This document shows positions 7,612 through 16,599 of a DNA stretch of 64,000 bases, in pieces. This DNA comes from Natrarchaeobius halalkaliphilus. GTDB taxonomy: Archaea; Halobacteriota; Halobacteria; Halobacteriales; Natrialbaceae. The DNA is taken from positions 310,001 to 374,000 of the forward strand of contig NZ_REFY01000001.1 in the NCBI RefSeq assembly GCF_003841485.1, given 5' to 3'. Each line of letters starts with the position of its first letter. Position 1 is the first letter of the stretch. The notes under the pieces are model-generated. The model was given only the letters and a program-made list of their open reading frames with translations, did no database searches and had not been told where the DNA came from. The position numbers and the translations under genes were made by a program.

Positions 7612-8661
7612 ATGCCACCGGCCATCGAGACCGTCGATCTCGTCAAGAACTACGGCGAGTTACGGGCTATCCGTGAGCTGTCGTTGACCGTCGAAGAGGG
7701 GGAGTTTTTCGGGTTGCTCGGTCCCAACGGTGCGGGGAAAACGACGTTCATCAACACGCTGGTCGGCCTCGTTCGAAAAAGCGGCGGTGAGGCTCGCGTC
7801 TTCGGTCACGATGTCGAGGACGACTATCAGCACGCCAGAAACGCGATCGGACTCGCCCCCCAGGAGTTCAACGTCGACCGCTTTTTTCCCATCAGAGAGG
7901 TGGTGATGCACAAAGCGGGTTATCACGGCGTTCCCGAGGAGGAAGCCGCAGAACGCGCCGAGGACGTGTTGAAGCGGGTCGGAATCTACGACAAGCGACA
8001 CGAACGCTTCGACTGGCTCTCCGGCGGCATGAAGCGTCGGCTCTTGCTCGCGCGAGCGCTCGTCACCGACCCCGATCTGCTCATCCTCGACGAACCGACC
8101 GCCGGGGTCGACGTTCAGCTCCGGCACGACCTCTGGGAACTCGTCACCGAACTCAACGAAGAGGGGACGACGGTCCTTCTGACGACCCACTACATCGAGG
8201 AGGCGGAACGGCTCTGCGATCGCGTCGCGATCATGAACGAAGGCCGAAAGGTGACCGTCGCAACGCCGGACGACCTGAAGACCCGCGGAACCGACACGAT
8301 CTCGGTTCGCCTCGAGTCCCCGCCGACGCGAACACCCGAGGTCGGATCGTACTCCCACGGGACGACGATGTCCGGCGATCGGATCGACGTTCGCGTCGAC
8401 GACGGCGGCGCAACCGCCCCGAAGCTGCTCAACGATCTCGAAGCGGCCGGCCACGAAATCGTCGATCTCGAGATCGCTCGAACCTCGCTCGAGGATATTT
8501 TCGTCGATCTGACGGAACGCGAGGACCGCTCCGTAACCCGGTCGGACGCGGAGACCGGGAAGAAAGCGGCGTCCGAAACCGGTGAGGGGACCGATGAAAG
8601 CGGAGAGACGGACGGGCGATCGCGCACTCAGGAGACGGAAGAGCGAGAGGGGATCGCCTGA
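7612..8661 (+). CDS. ABC transporter ATP-binding protein (ABC-2 type)
   Basis: 349 aa from the ATG at 7612. Walker A GPNGAGKTT (37-45), Q-loop LAPQEF, signature LSGGMKRR, Walker B LLILDEPTAGVD and an H-loop THYIEE are present. A C-terminal extension after about residue 220 carries the DUF4162-like region and an acidic Thr/Glu-rich tail. An in-frame GTG at 7591 is possible, but a TTCTTAACC box (7578-7586) 26-34 bp before 7612 supports leaderless initiation at the ATG. Its stop overlaps the permease start by one base (TGATG), so the two form an export operon; substrate unknown. Confidence 0.92.
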   Translation: MPPAIETVDLVKNYGELRAIRELSLTVEEGEFFGLLGPNGAGKTTFINTLVGLVRKSGGEARVFGHDVEDDYQHARNAIGLAPQEFNVDRFFPIREVVMHKAGYHGVPEEEAAERAEDVLKRVGIYDKRHERFDWLSGGMKRRLLLARALVTDPDLLILDEPTAGVDVQLRHDLWELVTELNEEGTTVLLTTHYIEEAERLCDRVAIMNEGRKVTVATPDDLKTRGTDTISVRLESPPTRTPEVGSYSHGTTMSGDRIDVRVDDGGATAPKLLNDLEAAGHEIVDLEIARTSLEDIFVDLTEREDRSVTRSDAETGKKAASETGEGTDESGETDGRSRTQETEEREGIA

Positions 8662-9458
8662 TGCTGTCCGTTGGGTTCCGGACGCTCTTTCGACGTGAAC
8701 TCCTGCGATTCATCCGCCGGCCCAAGAACACGTTCATGCCGCCGGCGATCACGAACGTGCTTTACTTCGCAGTCTTCGGGGTTATCCTCGGCGGTCGAAT
8801 CGACGAACCGGTCGCGGGGATCGGCTACATTCTCTTTTTGATTCCGGGACTGATCGTCCTCGGAACGATCTCGAACGCCTTCGAGAACGCCTCGTTTTCG
8901 ATCTTCCACGGTCGGTGGAACGAGTACATTCACGAAACGCTGACGTCGCCGCTTTCGTACGCCGAGATGGTTACGGCGTACGTCGCCGCCAGCGCCGTTC
9001 GCGGCCTGATCGTCGGCCTCATTATCGCCCTGATCGGCCGGCTTTTCGTCCCGATCAGCGTAGAGAACGGGCTCTTTCTCGTCGCGACGATGGTCGTCGT
9101 CGCCGCGCTGTTTGCGGGACTCGGGATTATCGGCGGCCTGGTCGCTCGAGACTTCGACGATCTCACCGTGATGAACCAGTTCATCCTTCGCCCGCTGGTC
9201 TTCTTCGGGGCGGTCTTTTACTCGCTGACGATGCTCGAGCCCGCCTGGCAGTACGTTTCGCTGTTGAATCCGATGGTGTACATGGTCGACAGCGTCCGGT
9301 ACGGACTGCTCGGATACTCGGATATGCTCGAGATCGCGCCGGCCGCGTACGCCGATATCGCACCCTTGCTCTCGCTTTCCGTCCTCGCCCTGTTGACGGC
9401 CGTCGTGTTGACGCTCGACGTCTACCTGTTCAAGATCGGCTACGGGCTGACGGATTGA
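8661..9458 (+). CDS. ABC-2 type permease
   Basis: 265 aa, six hydrophobic segments (roughly residues 28-45, 55-78, 105-128, 138-160, 172-190, 235-258) and the ABC-2 pattern FENASFSIFHGRWNEYIHETLTSP in the first loops, as in NodJ/DrrB-type permeases. It is translationally coupled to the preceding ATPase gene by a one-base overlap. Together they form a half-transporter pair that would dimerise for export of a drug, lipid or polysaccharide. Confidence 0.9.
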   Translation: MLSVGFRTLFRRELLRFIRRPKNTFMPPAITNVLYFAVFGVILGGRIDEPVAGIGYILFLIPGLIVLGTISNAFENASFSIFHGRWNEYIHETLTSPLSYAEMVTAYVAASAVRGLIVGLIIALIGRLFVPISVENGLFLVATMVVVAALFAGLGIIGGLVARDFDDLTVMNQFILRPLVFFGAVFYSLTMLEPAWQYVSLLNPMVYMVDSVRYGLLGYSDMLEIAPAAYADIAPLLSLSVLALLTAVVLTLDVYLFKIGYGLTD

Positions 9459-9540
9459 GTCGGTTCAGTTGTAGTACGTCAGCTCTACGGGGATATGAAT
9501 CGACATCTATCGAACGAACGCTTCCAAATTGCTCGAAAGG

Positions 9541-9551
9541 AAATATTAATA
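9541..9551 (+). promoter_or_regulatory. TATA box before the 9590 kinase
   Basis: AAATATTAATA is the clearest A/T box in this intergenic stretch. It lies 28-38 bp before the ATG of the 4-codon ORF at 9579 and about 40-50 bp before the GTG start of the kinase, so a leaderless transcript would begin at or near the short ORF. Confidence 0.5.
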
Positions 9552-9578
9552 CGCCGATCGCCACCACGTTTAACGGAA

Positions 9579-9593
9579 ATGAAGCACTGGTGA
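9579..9593 (+). other. Four-codon leader ORF overlapping a GTG start
   Basis: ATG AAG CAC TGG TGA encodes MKHW. Its TGA overlaps the GTG start of the kinase gene as GTGA. The ATG is at leaderless distance from the TATA box. It may serve as a ribosome loading site with re-initiation at the GTG. Function is inference; see the matching arrangements at 21815, 37654 and 38762. Confidence 0.4.
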
Positions 9594-10708
9594 TTCACGT
9601 GGATAACGATCCCCGCGAACGAGACGGCGGGCTCGAATCGACCCTTCCATCGAACCGCGATCCGGATCGATTCCGACACCTGATCGAACACATTCAGGAC
9701 GCCGTCGTCGAGTTCGAACTCGTCGACGGTGAGCCGATCGTGGGCGGCGTCAATCCGGCATTCGTCGACGTGTTCGGCTACGAGGCGGCCGAACTGATCG
9801 GCTCATCACTCAACCGGTACATCGTTCCGAAGTGGCTCGAGGACGAGGCGACGACGCTCGACGATCGAACGACGGCCGGAAAAGTGAACTATCGCCACGT
9901 TCGCCGAGAAACCGCCGACGGCCTTCGCGAGTTCCTCTACCGCGGCGTTCCTGTCGACACGAACGATGGAACGGATCGCGGATTCGCCGTCTACACCGAT
10001 CTGACGGAGGATCGCCGCAATAGGAGCCGAATAGACGTTCTCAACCGGGTGCTTCGGCACAATCTCCGTAACAAGGTCACTCTCGTCGCCGGTAGCCTCG
10101 AGGAACTACTCGACGAGCACGACTCGTCGTCGGTCGACTCGACCGATCAGCAATTGTACGAAAACGCCTGCGAAGGTATCGAGGAGCTTCGGACGCTGTC
10201 TCGAGAGGCGGGCGAGCTCTATCGAATCGTCGAAATGCCGGCGCTCTCCGATTCTTGCGTCGACTGCGTCCCACTGGCGCGGACGGTTGCGGATCGATTC
10301 GAATCGAGCCATCCGGCAGCGTCGATTGCACTCGATCTCCCGGAAACTCTTCCCGTCGGGGCGACCGAGCGACTCGAGGTTGCGATTACGAGCCTGGTGC
10401 AAAACGCTATCGAGCATAATCCGGCGGACGAACCGCAGGTCTGGATCGACGGAGGGATGGATGGTACCGAGTGGTGTTACCTCGCTGTCGACGATGACGG
10501 TCCGGGTATTCCACCGGTCGAACGGGACGTGATCACCGGCGACGCCGAGATTACCGAGACAACCCACGGAAGCGGCCTCGGGCTCTGGCTCGTCAAATGG
10601 AGCGTCGAGACGTTCGGCGGCGAACTCTCGTTCGTTCGAAGTCGCGCCGGAGGGAGTCGCGTCCAGTTGCGACTCCGACACTGTCGCGACGACGACCGGA
10701 GCCACTGA
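9590..10708 (+). CDS. PAS-domain sensor histidine kinase
   Basis: 372 aa from the GTG at 9590 (a second in-frame GTG is at 9599; no in-frame ATG is nearby). A PAS domain (about residues 22-140, LIEHIQDAVVEFELVDGEP through FAVYTDLTEDR) is followed by a haloarchaeal-type dimerisation box with the phospho-acceptor His near residue 157 (VLRHNLRNKV) and an HATPase domain with N box QNAIEHNP, G1 DDDGPGIP and G2 GSGLGLWLVKW. No membrane segment, so it is a cytoplasmic sensor. There is no adjacent receiver gene; it converges with another kinase on the minus strand. Confidence 0.9.
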   Translation: MIHVDNDPRERDGGLESTLPSNRDPDRFRHLIEHIQDAVVEFELVDGEPIVGGVNPAFVDVFGYEAAELIGSSLNRYIVPKWLEDEATTLDDRTTAGKVNYRHVRRETADGLREFLYRGVPVDTNDGTDRGFAVYTDLTEDRRNRSRIDVLNRVLRHNLRNKVTLVAGSLEELLDEHDSSSVDSTDQQLYENACEGIEELRTLSREAGELYRIVEMPALSDSCVDCVPLARTVADRFESSHPAASIALDLPETLPVGATERLEVAITSLVQNAIEHNPADEPQVWIDGGMDGTEWCYLAVDDDGPGIPPVERDVITGDAEITETTHGSGLGLWLVKWSVETFGGELSFVRSRAGGSRVQLRLRHCRDDDRSH

Positions 10709-10796
10709 CTCCGGACGGCCGATGTCGATGACGCTGGATCGCCGAAATTCCCGCACGTTCGCTCGAGTATGGGATGGGAAAACGATTCACAGCTCG

Positions 10797-12899
10797 CTAC
10801 GCGGCCGGCAGCGTCAACGAAACGGTCGTGCCTTCTCCCGGTTCGGATTCGACCCAGATCTCGCCGTCGTGGCGTTCGACGATCCGCTCACAGAGCGCGA
10901 GTCCGATCCCGGTCCCGGTGTGGTCCTCGGCGGCGTGTAATCGCTCGAAGACCTCGAAGATTCGATCCTGGTCGTCTTCGTCGATCCCGACGCCCTCGTC
11001 GCTGACGGACAGTATCCACTCCGCACCGTTTCGCTCCGCGGAGACGTGGACTCGAGGCGTCTCGTCGCCGCTGTACTCGATCGCGTTGGAGACGAGGTTC
11101 TGGAACACCTGGTGTAACTGTCGCGGGTCCCCCTCGACGCGCGGCAGCGACTCCGTCGTGATCTCCGCGTCGTGGTCCTCGATTTTCAGCCGAAGATCTT
11201 CCCGCACGTCATCGAGGAGCTGTTCGGTATCGACCGGTTCGAGCGATCCGCCCTGCGTTTCGACTCGGGAGTACTCGAGCAATCCATCGATCATCGACCG
11301 CATTCGGTCGGCACCGTCGACGGCGAACGCGAGAAACTCTTCGCCGTCCTCGTCGAGCTCGTCGCCGTAACGCCGCTCGATCAGTCGCAGGTAACTCGAG
11401 ACCATCCGCAGGGGTTCCTGCAAATCGTGTGACGCCGCGTAGGCGAACTGTTCGAGGCGTTCGTTCGACTCCGTGAGATCGGAGACCAGGCGCTCGAGTT
11501 CGTCCTGATATCGCTTTCGTTCGATCGCCTCCGCAAGGATGTTGGCGATGCTCTGGACGAAGTTTACGTCCTCGTCAGCGAACGTCCGGCTGGCGGTGTC
11601 GTGAGTTCCCAGGATACCCCACGGCTCGTCGGCCGGGCCGATGATCGTGCTAATTCCGCTGTGGACGCCGTGATCGATCAGCAGGTCGGGGCCACTGAAC
11701 CGCGATTCCGACTCGAGGTCTTCGACTACAACGGGGTGGTCCGTCGCGAGCGTGTAGGCGGCCTGCGAATCGGATTCGTCGGCGGAAACCGTCGCCTCTC
11801 CGACGATACCGTCCCTCCATCCGACGCCCTGTCGGACCAGGAGTTCCCCGTTCTCGTCGTCTAGGTCCAGTACCTTGCAGTACTCACACTCGAGGACGTC
11901 AGCCACCTGCCGGCTCGCTTCGGCCATGAGTTCGTCGAGATCGTCGGTTTCGAGGGCGAGCTGGCCGAGAGTGGCCACGACCCGTTGTTGACGGGTCCGT
12001 TGCTCGAGTTCGCGTTCGCGCATCGTGCGCGCGGAGATGTCGCGACCGACGCCTGCGAGCACCGGTTCACCGCGGGGATTCTCGAGCGTCGACGCGGAGA
12101 ACTCGTAGGGGATTCGCTCGCCGTTTTTGGGGACCAGGGCCGCTTTCACCTGAACGGTCCCGGCGGCGAACCCCTCCGCGATGGCGTTCGCAATTCGCTC
12201 GTGATCCTCCGCCGCGAAGAAGTCGATCGCGTTCATCGAGGCGATCTCCGCGTCCGAATAGCCCGTGACGTCGCCGACGCTCTCGTTCCACCGCTGGAGC
12301 GCCCCGGTCTCATCGATGACGTAAAAGACGTCGTGGATCGCGTCCAGAACGTGGTCGGTGTACCGCCTGGAGCGATCGAGACGCTCGTTCGAGCGCTCGA
12401 GTCGCGTATTTAGTTCTTCGAGTCTATCGACCGTCTCTCGAAGCTCCGTCTGGGCTCGCTCGAGTTCCCGGTTGCGGTGTTCGAGTTCGCGTGTCCGCGT
12501 TTCAGCGCGTCCGTTGTAGATACCTGCCCCGAGGCCGGCGACGCTCGCCAGCCCCGTCAGGATCGAGATCGTCGCCGGATCGTCGACGATCTCACCGGGC
12601 TGAAGGCTGTAGAGAACGAGTAGACCGATCATAAGACCGAGGCCGCCGAGACACCACGCTGCGACGGACGAGAGAAAATCGGCGTCGATATCCAATGCGG
12701 GCAGGCGGTATCCGTAGTAACAGAGGACGATCCCGGGGCCGGCAATGAGCGTCGTGATGACGAGGACGTTCGCGATCGGTGTTCCCCCCGAAAGTTGTAC
12801 GCCGGCGAGGGCTGTCGCGGAGACGAGATACAGCGCACCCAGACCGATGATAACGCGTCTGCCCCCCACGACAGCGATCAGGCGGTTCCGGAGAGTCAC
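10797..12899 (-). CDS. Membrane-bound PAS-GAF sensor histidine kinase
   Basis: 700 aa from the GTG at 12899; the longer open frame to 13253 overlaps the carbonic anhydrase gene on the other strand and is not protein-like. Four transmembrane helices (about 16-36, 41-62, 77-99, 109-129) are followed by a coiled coil (130-175), a PAS domain (about 180-295), a GAF domain (about 310-450), HisKA with His491 in AASHDLQEP, and an HATPase with NAIEYS, DEGVGID and TGTGIGLAL. The Asp-Leu-Gln-Glu-Pro box places it with phytochrome-like kinases. The short periplasmic loops suggest sensing within the membrane or cytoplasm. Orphan; the response partner is unknown. Confidence 0.9.
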   Translation of the reverse strand: MTLRNRLIAVVGGRRVIIGLGALYLVSATALAGVQLSGGTPIANVLVITTLIAGPGIVLCYYGYRLPALDIDADFLSSVAAWCLGGLGLMIGLLVLYSLQPGEIVDDPATISILTGLASVAGLGAGIYNGRAETRTRELEHRNRELERAQTELRETVDRLEELNTRLERSNERLDRSRRYTDHVLDAIHDVFYVIDETGALQRWNESVGDVTGYSDAEIASMNAIDFFAAEDHERIANAIAEGFAAGTVQVKAALVPKNGERIPYEFSASTLENPRGEPVLAGVGRDISARTMRERELEQRTRQQRVVATLGQLALETDDLDELMAEASRQVADVLECEYCKVLDLDDENGELLVRQGVGWRDGIVGEATVSADESDSQAAYTLATDHPVVVEDLESESRFSGPDLLIDHGVHSGISTIIGPADEPWGILGTHDTASRTFADEDVNFVQSIANILAEAIERKRYQDELERLVSDLTESNERLEQFAYAASHDLQEPLRMVSSYLRLIERRYGDELDEDGEEFLAFAVDGADRMRSMIDGLLEYSRVETQGGSLEPVDTEQLLDDVREDLRLKIEDHDAEITTESLPRVEGDPRQLHQVFQNLVSNAIEYSGDETPRVHVSAERNGAEWILSVSDEGVGIDEDDQDRIFEVFERLHAAEDHTGTGIGLALCERIVERHDGEIWVESEPGEGTTVSLTLPAA

Positions 12900-13103
12900 T
12901 ATTGCTAGTCCGGGAACCGCCGATATGAGGCTTTTGCAACGGTATCTCGAGGTCGAGTTCGCAATTGATCGAAGAGTTTTATCGCCAGCGATTCTCGTAT
13001 CCCGATTTTCTCGTTCGAGCCGACGATCCGTAGCCGTCAGCCACTCGTGTCGGGAACCGATAGAAAAGTAACTGTTTTGAGCGTCGTCCGTGGCCGTGGT
13101 AGT

Positions 13104-13850
13104 ATGGACGCTGACGGCGATTCCAGCAGTACGTGCGATCACGATCGTACCGGTAACCACGACGACGTCCTCTCCGAGCTTCTCTCGGGGAACCAACGCC
13201 ACGTCGAGGACCTCTCGAACGACTACTTCTCGTCGGTCCGGACCGGCCAACACCCCGAGGCCGTCTCGGTTTGCTGTTCGGATTCGCGCGTGCCACAGGA
13301 ACGAATGTGGGGCGTCGAGGATCCAGGAACGGTGTTCACGCCGAGCAACATCGGCAATCAGGTGTGGGACGACGACGGGGACGATCGGATCGTCGACGGT
13401 GGATTATTGTATCCGATCCACCACGCGGAGACCGAGGTCGCGACCGTCGTTGGCCACACCGGCTGTGGTGCGGTCACGGCCGCCTACCGCGTCGCAACCG
13501 GCGGCTCGAAGCCGGGTCCACGGGGCGTCGACAAGTGGGTCGACATGCTCGTCCCGGTCGTCGAAGACGGCCTCGAGAGCGACCTCATCGACGCGAGCGA
13601 GGACGAGGAGACGGTAATCAATCAACTCGTCGAATACAACGTCGACCGCCAGGCGACGTTCCTCCGGGAGTCGCCCGACGTTCCGGACGACGTGGACGTC
13701 TACGGCTTCGTCTATGACTTTCAGGGTATCTACGGCGACGACGACGGTCGCGCCTACCTCGTCAATCTAAACGGCGAGACGACGCCGGACGCGATCGCCG
13801 CGCGTCTCCCGGAGGAGTACGAGGCGGTAACGCGGAGCCTTCTCTACTGA
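13104..13850 (+). CDS. Beta-class carbonic anhydrase
   Basis: 248 aa from the ATG at 13104. Zinc ligands Cys58 (in CCSDSR, with the Asp60/Arg62 dyad), His118 and Cys121 (GHTGCGAV) match the beta class. An acidic N-terminal extension of about 20 residues is typical of haloarchaeal adaptation. It hydrates CO2 to bicarbonate, supplying carboxylases and pH balance. Upstream in-frame codons (from 13047) overlap a poorly coding stretch and were excluded. It stands alone on the plus strand, divergent from the large kinase. Confidence 0.93.
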   Translation: MDADGDSSSTCDHDRTGNHDDVLSELLSGNQRHVEDLSNDYFSSVRTGQHPEAVSVCCSDSRVPQERMWGVEDPGTVFTPSNIGNQVWDDDGDDRIVDGGLLYPIHHAETEVATVVGHTGCGAVTAAYRVATGGSKPGPRGVDKWVDMLVPVVEDGLESDLIDASEDEETVINQLVEYNVDRQATFLRESPDVPDDVDVYGFVYDFQGIYGDDDGRAYLVNLNGETTPDAIAARLPEEYEAVTRSLLY

Positions 13851-13919
13851 TCCGGCCGACTCGAGTTCGTCCCACCCGGTACCGTTTTATCGTCGTCGTC
13901 GGAACGTGCAGTAGCTACG

Positions 13920-14138
13920 ATGCGAGAGATTCTCAACTCCGACACCGGCTTCTATTACGCGATCGGCGCGTTTACCATCGCTGTCTTCGTCGTGGCAGTA
14001 ATCGCACTCTCGGTCGTCGCGCCGAGCGGCATCGGGACTCGCGAACTGATCGGGCTCGTCGGCGGGTTCGTTCTCTTCATGTTGGTCTATTTCGTCTCGG
14101 TGACGGTCCACCGGCTCGAGGAACGAGAAAACGTCTGA
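13920..14138 (+). CDS. Small two-helix membrane protein
   Basis: 72 aa with two clear transmembrane helices (about residues 12-34 and 42-63) and a charged C-terminus (HRLEERENV). A GTTTTAT box near 13888 lies about 30 bp before the ATG, fitting a leaderless promoter. I do not recognise a functional family; it resembles the many short membrane proteins conserved only in haloarchaea. No partner can be inferred from its neighbours (carbonic anhydrase and cold-shock protein). Confidence 0.75.
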   Translation: MREILNSDTGFYYAIGAFTIAVFVVAVIALSVVAPSGIGTRELIGLVGGFVLFMLVYFVSVTVHRLEERENV

Positions 14139-14245
14139 TCGCGAGTCTCCCCCAATATTCGGGTTTTCCGGCGTTTCCAGGACTGTCACGGCCACCGGGG
14201 AGAGTCGCAGTGCTTATACGTATGGGGGGACTTTGTTCAGAAGCA

Positions 14246-14440
14246 ATGGCGAAAGGAACCGTTGATTTCTTCAACGACACTGGCGGCTACGGATTCATCG
14301 AAACTGAGGACGCGGACGACGACGTGTTCTTCCACATGGAAGACATCGGCGGCCCGGACCTGGAAGAAGGACAGGAACTCGAGTTCGACATCGAGCAGGC
14401 CCCCAAGGGCCCGCGCGCGACGAACGTCGAGCGCCTGTAA
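14246..14440 (+). CDS. cspA: Cold-shock domain protein (CspA family)
   Basis: 64 aa, a single OB-fold cold-shock domain. RNP1 is present as GGYGFIE (about residues 13-19) and RNP2 as VFFHME (26-31). It binds single-stranded nucleic acid and acts as an RNA chaperone. The ATG at 14246 gives the canonical MAKGTV start, with TTATACG (14214-14220) 26-32 bp upstream; the longer frame from 14210 was rejected. A T-rich stretch follows the stop. Confidence 0.93.
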   Translation: MAKGTVDFFNDTGGYGFIETEDADDDVFFHMEDIGGPDLEEGQELEFDIEQAPKGPRATNVERL

Positions 14441-14581
14441 GGCGAATTTCGTAAGGTATCGGCACTTAATTACAGTATTTTGCATCGGCGAGCGGCGCCA
14501 CTCTCGTTATCGACCGAAACCGGATCGAACGTGCCGACCAGAACACAGCCCTTATGCTCGTCTCGCCGGTAGCTTGGATCG

Positions 14582-15208
14582 ATGCACGTCATCGGAACGG
14601 TGGGACTGCCCGGAAGCGGTAAGGGCGAGGCCGCCGCCGTCGCGCGTGAGGAAGGAATCCCCGTAGTGACGATGGGCGACGTCGTTCGCCAGGAGACGAC
14701 GGACCGGGGGCTCGATCCTACGAAAGACCACGGCACTGTCGCACAGGCCCTTCGTGAGGAGAACGGTCCGACGGCGATCGCAGAACGATCGCTCCCGATG
14801 ATTCAGGATCGACTCGAGGAGCACGAGACGGTGCTGGTCGACGGCCTCCGCTCGGGCGTCGAAGTCGACGTCTTCGAGGAGCGATTCGGGGACGAATTCA
14901 CCCTGATCAGTATCGAAGCACCGTTCGATGTTCGTGCCGACCGGATCGACGATCGTGGTCGGGACGCAAGCGAGGACGACGGGGGCGAGGGGCTCTCGGA
15001 ACGGGACGCGCGCGAACGTGACTTCGGAATGGACGACGCGATGGCACGCGCCGACGTCGTCGTCGAGAACACCGACTCACTCGAGTCGTTTCACGACAGG
15101 ATCCGATCGACCATCCGGAACGGGTCCGACGGACTCGAAACGACGACTCCCGAGAGTGTTTCGGGCTCACGGGACCAGGCCGAATCCGGCGCGGAGGGCC
15201 ATCGATGA
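14582..15208 (+). CDS. P-loop NMP-kinase-like protein (UPF0200 family)
   Basis: 208 aa. Walker A GLPGSGKG at residues 8-15 and an adenylate-kinase-like layout (MGDVVRQETTDRGL, then VLVDGLRSGVEVDVF) match the archaeal UPF0200 family, related to dephospho-CoA kinase and nucleoside monophosphate kinases. The C-terminal 30 residues are an acidic, Ser-rich tail. Its stop overlaps the next gene as ATGA, so the two are translationally coupled. That pairing suggests a joint but unknown role in nucleotide or RNA metabolism. Confidence 0.85.
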   Translation: MHVIGTVGLPGSGKGEAAAVAREEGIPVVTMGDVVRQETTDRGLDPTKDHGTVAQALREENGPTAIAERSLPMIQDRLEEHETVLVDGLRSGVEVDVFEERFGDEFTLISIEAPFDVRADRIDDRGRDASEDDGGEGLSERDARERDFGMDDAMARADVVVENTDSLESFHDRIRSTIRNGSDGLETTTPESVSGSRDQAESGAEGHR

Positions 15209-15618
15209 CCGATATCTATCGCGTCGACGTCGAGATCACTGCGCCGGTCTACGATACCGAGGTGACGAGTCGCGTTGCGGATGCGGTAGTCAACGTCTTT
15301 CCCAACGCCGATCTCGAGGAGGGCTTCGGTGAGATCAGCGCACAGACCCACTCGATGGATCACTTCTCCGACCTGCTCCACCGTCAAGAGATCCTCGATA
15401 CGGCCCGCGGCGAGTTCTTCGCTAACCGAGATGGGGACACGTTCTCGTTCGCGCTGAAAAAACAGGCCGCCTTCGAGGACAGAGTCAACTTCTCGGTCGG
15501 CACACCGGACGAACTCGGTGAGATCAGCGTCCGCGTCCGGGTCGAGGAGCCGACGCTCGAGGCCTACGTCGATCACATCGCGCCGCCGACGGAGGACGGC
15601 CGGCCGATCGAGGACTGA
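15205..15618 (+). CDS. UPF0201 family RNA-binding-like protein
   Basis: 137 aa, starting in a 4-bp ATGA overlap with the upstream kinase-like gene. The sequence (VDVEITAPVYDTEVTSRVADAVVNVFPNA, then HRQEILDTARGEFFAN and a second half with FALKKQAAF) matches the archaeal UPF0201 (DUF54) family, whose fold resembles ribosomal L5 and suggests RNA binding. It has no enzymatic motif. The coupling to the P-loop protein is the best available functional clue. Confidence 0.82.
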   Translation: MTDIYRVDVEITAPVYDTEVTSRVADAVVNVFPNADLEEGFGEISAQTHSMDHFSDLLHRQEILDTARGEFFANRDGDTFSFALKKQAAFEDRVNFSVGTPDELGEISVRVRVEEPTLEAYVDHIAPPTEDGRPIED

Positions 15619-15712
15619 TCCGAATCGGGACGACGCCGTTCTCTCGAACGGTGACCGACGAGCGCTTGACGACGCCTTCCCGTTCGTCTCGCGCTCGCGC
15701 GTAAAGGGTGGC

Positions 15713-15720
15713 TTTTTATG
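15713..15720 (+). promoter_or_regulatory. TATA box of the PCNA gene
   Basis: CTTTTTAT lies 25-32 bp before the PCNA ATG at 15745, the spacing of a leaderless promoter. It argues for 15745 over the in-frame ATG at 15718, which would fall inside the box itself. Confidence 0.55.
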
Positions 15721-15744
15721 GCGACCGTCCGTATCCCGACGCAT

Positions 15745-16488
15745 ATGTTCAAGGCCATCGTGAGCGCGGAAACGCTCACCAGCGCGCTCGATTCGGTGAG
15801 CGTGCTGGTCGACGAGTGCAAGATCCACCTCGAGGAAGGCGGATTGGAGATTCGGGCCGTCGATCCCGCCAACGTGGGGATGGTCGATCTCTCGCTCGAC
15901 GCGGCTTCGTTCGAATCGTACGAGGCTGACGGCGGGCTCATCGGCGTCGATCTCTCACGTCTCGAAGACATCGCCGGAATGGCCGAGTCGGGCCAGCTGA
16001 TCCAGCTCGAACTCGACGAGGAGACCCGAAAGCTCCACATCCAGATCGACGGGCTGGAGTATACGCTCGCGCTGATCGATCCCGATTCGATCCGTCAGGA
16101 GCCGGATATTCCGGACCTCGATCTCTCCGCCGAAGTCGTCCTCGAAGGAAAGGACGTCAACCGCTCGGTCACCGCCGCCGATATGGTTTCAGACCACATC
16201 GCACTCGGCGTCGAGGAGCCAGAGGAGTACTTCTACGTCGACGCGGAGGGCGACACCGACGACGTCCACCTCGAGTTGACCCACGACGACCTGATCGACC
16301 TGCAGGTCGGTCCCGCACACTCGCTGTTTTCGCTCGATTACCTCAAAGACATGAACAAGGCGATCCCCTCGAATACCGAGGTCACGCTCGCACTGGGCGA
16401 GGAGTTCCCGGTCAAGATCTACTTCGGATTCGCTGAAGGCAACGGCCAGGTCACCTACATGCTCGCACCGCGCATTCAGAGCGACTGA
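15745..16488 (+). CDS. pcn: DNA polymerase sliding clamp (PCNA)
   Basis: 247 aa, the standard archaeal PCNA length. It begins [25 protein letters not shown] and has the two-domain clamp fold, with the interdomain loop region [17 protein letters not shown] and the C-terminal VTYMLAPRI that forms part of the PIP-box pocket. As a homotrimer it tethers polymerase, ligase, FEN1 and other partners to DNA. An in-frame ATG nine codons upstream (15718) is excluded by the TATA box position. It is a single-copy-type core replication gene. Confidence 0.97.
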   Translation: MFKAIVSAETLTSALDSVSVLVDECKIHLEEGGLEIRAVDPANVGMVDLSLDAASFESYEADGGLIGVDLSRLEDIAGMAESGQLIQLELDEETRKLHIQIDGLEYTLALIDPDSIRQEPDIPDLDLSAEVVLEGKDVNRSVTAADMVSDHIALGVEEPEEYFYVDAEGDTDDVHLELTHDDLIDLQVGPAHSLFSLDYLKDMNKAIPSNTEVTLALGEEFPVKIYFGFAEGNGQVTYMLAPRIQSD

Positions 16489-16599
16489 ACGCCGTCTCGA
16501 ATTTTTTCGGGCGGGCGATCGAGGAGTTACCGTCGCGTCTTCTCACCGGGGGTGGCGATCCCCGCCATTTATGAGGAGTATCGTGGTTATCGAGCACGA

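Noticed and set aside
12900-13253. N-terminal extension of the large kinase
   Set aside because: It overlaps the carbonic anhydrase coding region on the other strand and lacks protein-like composition.
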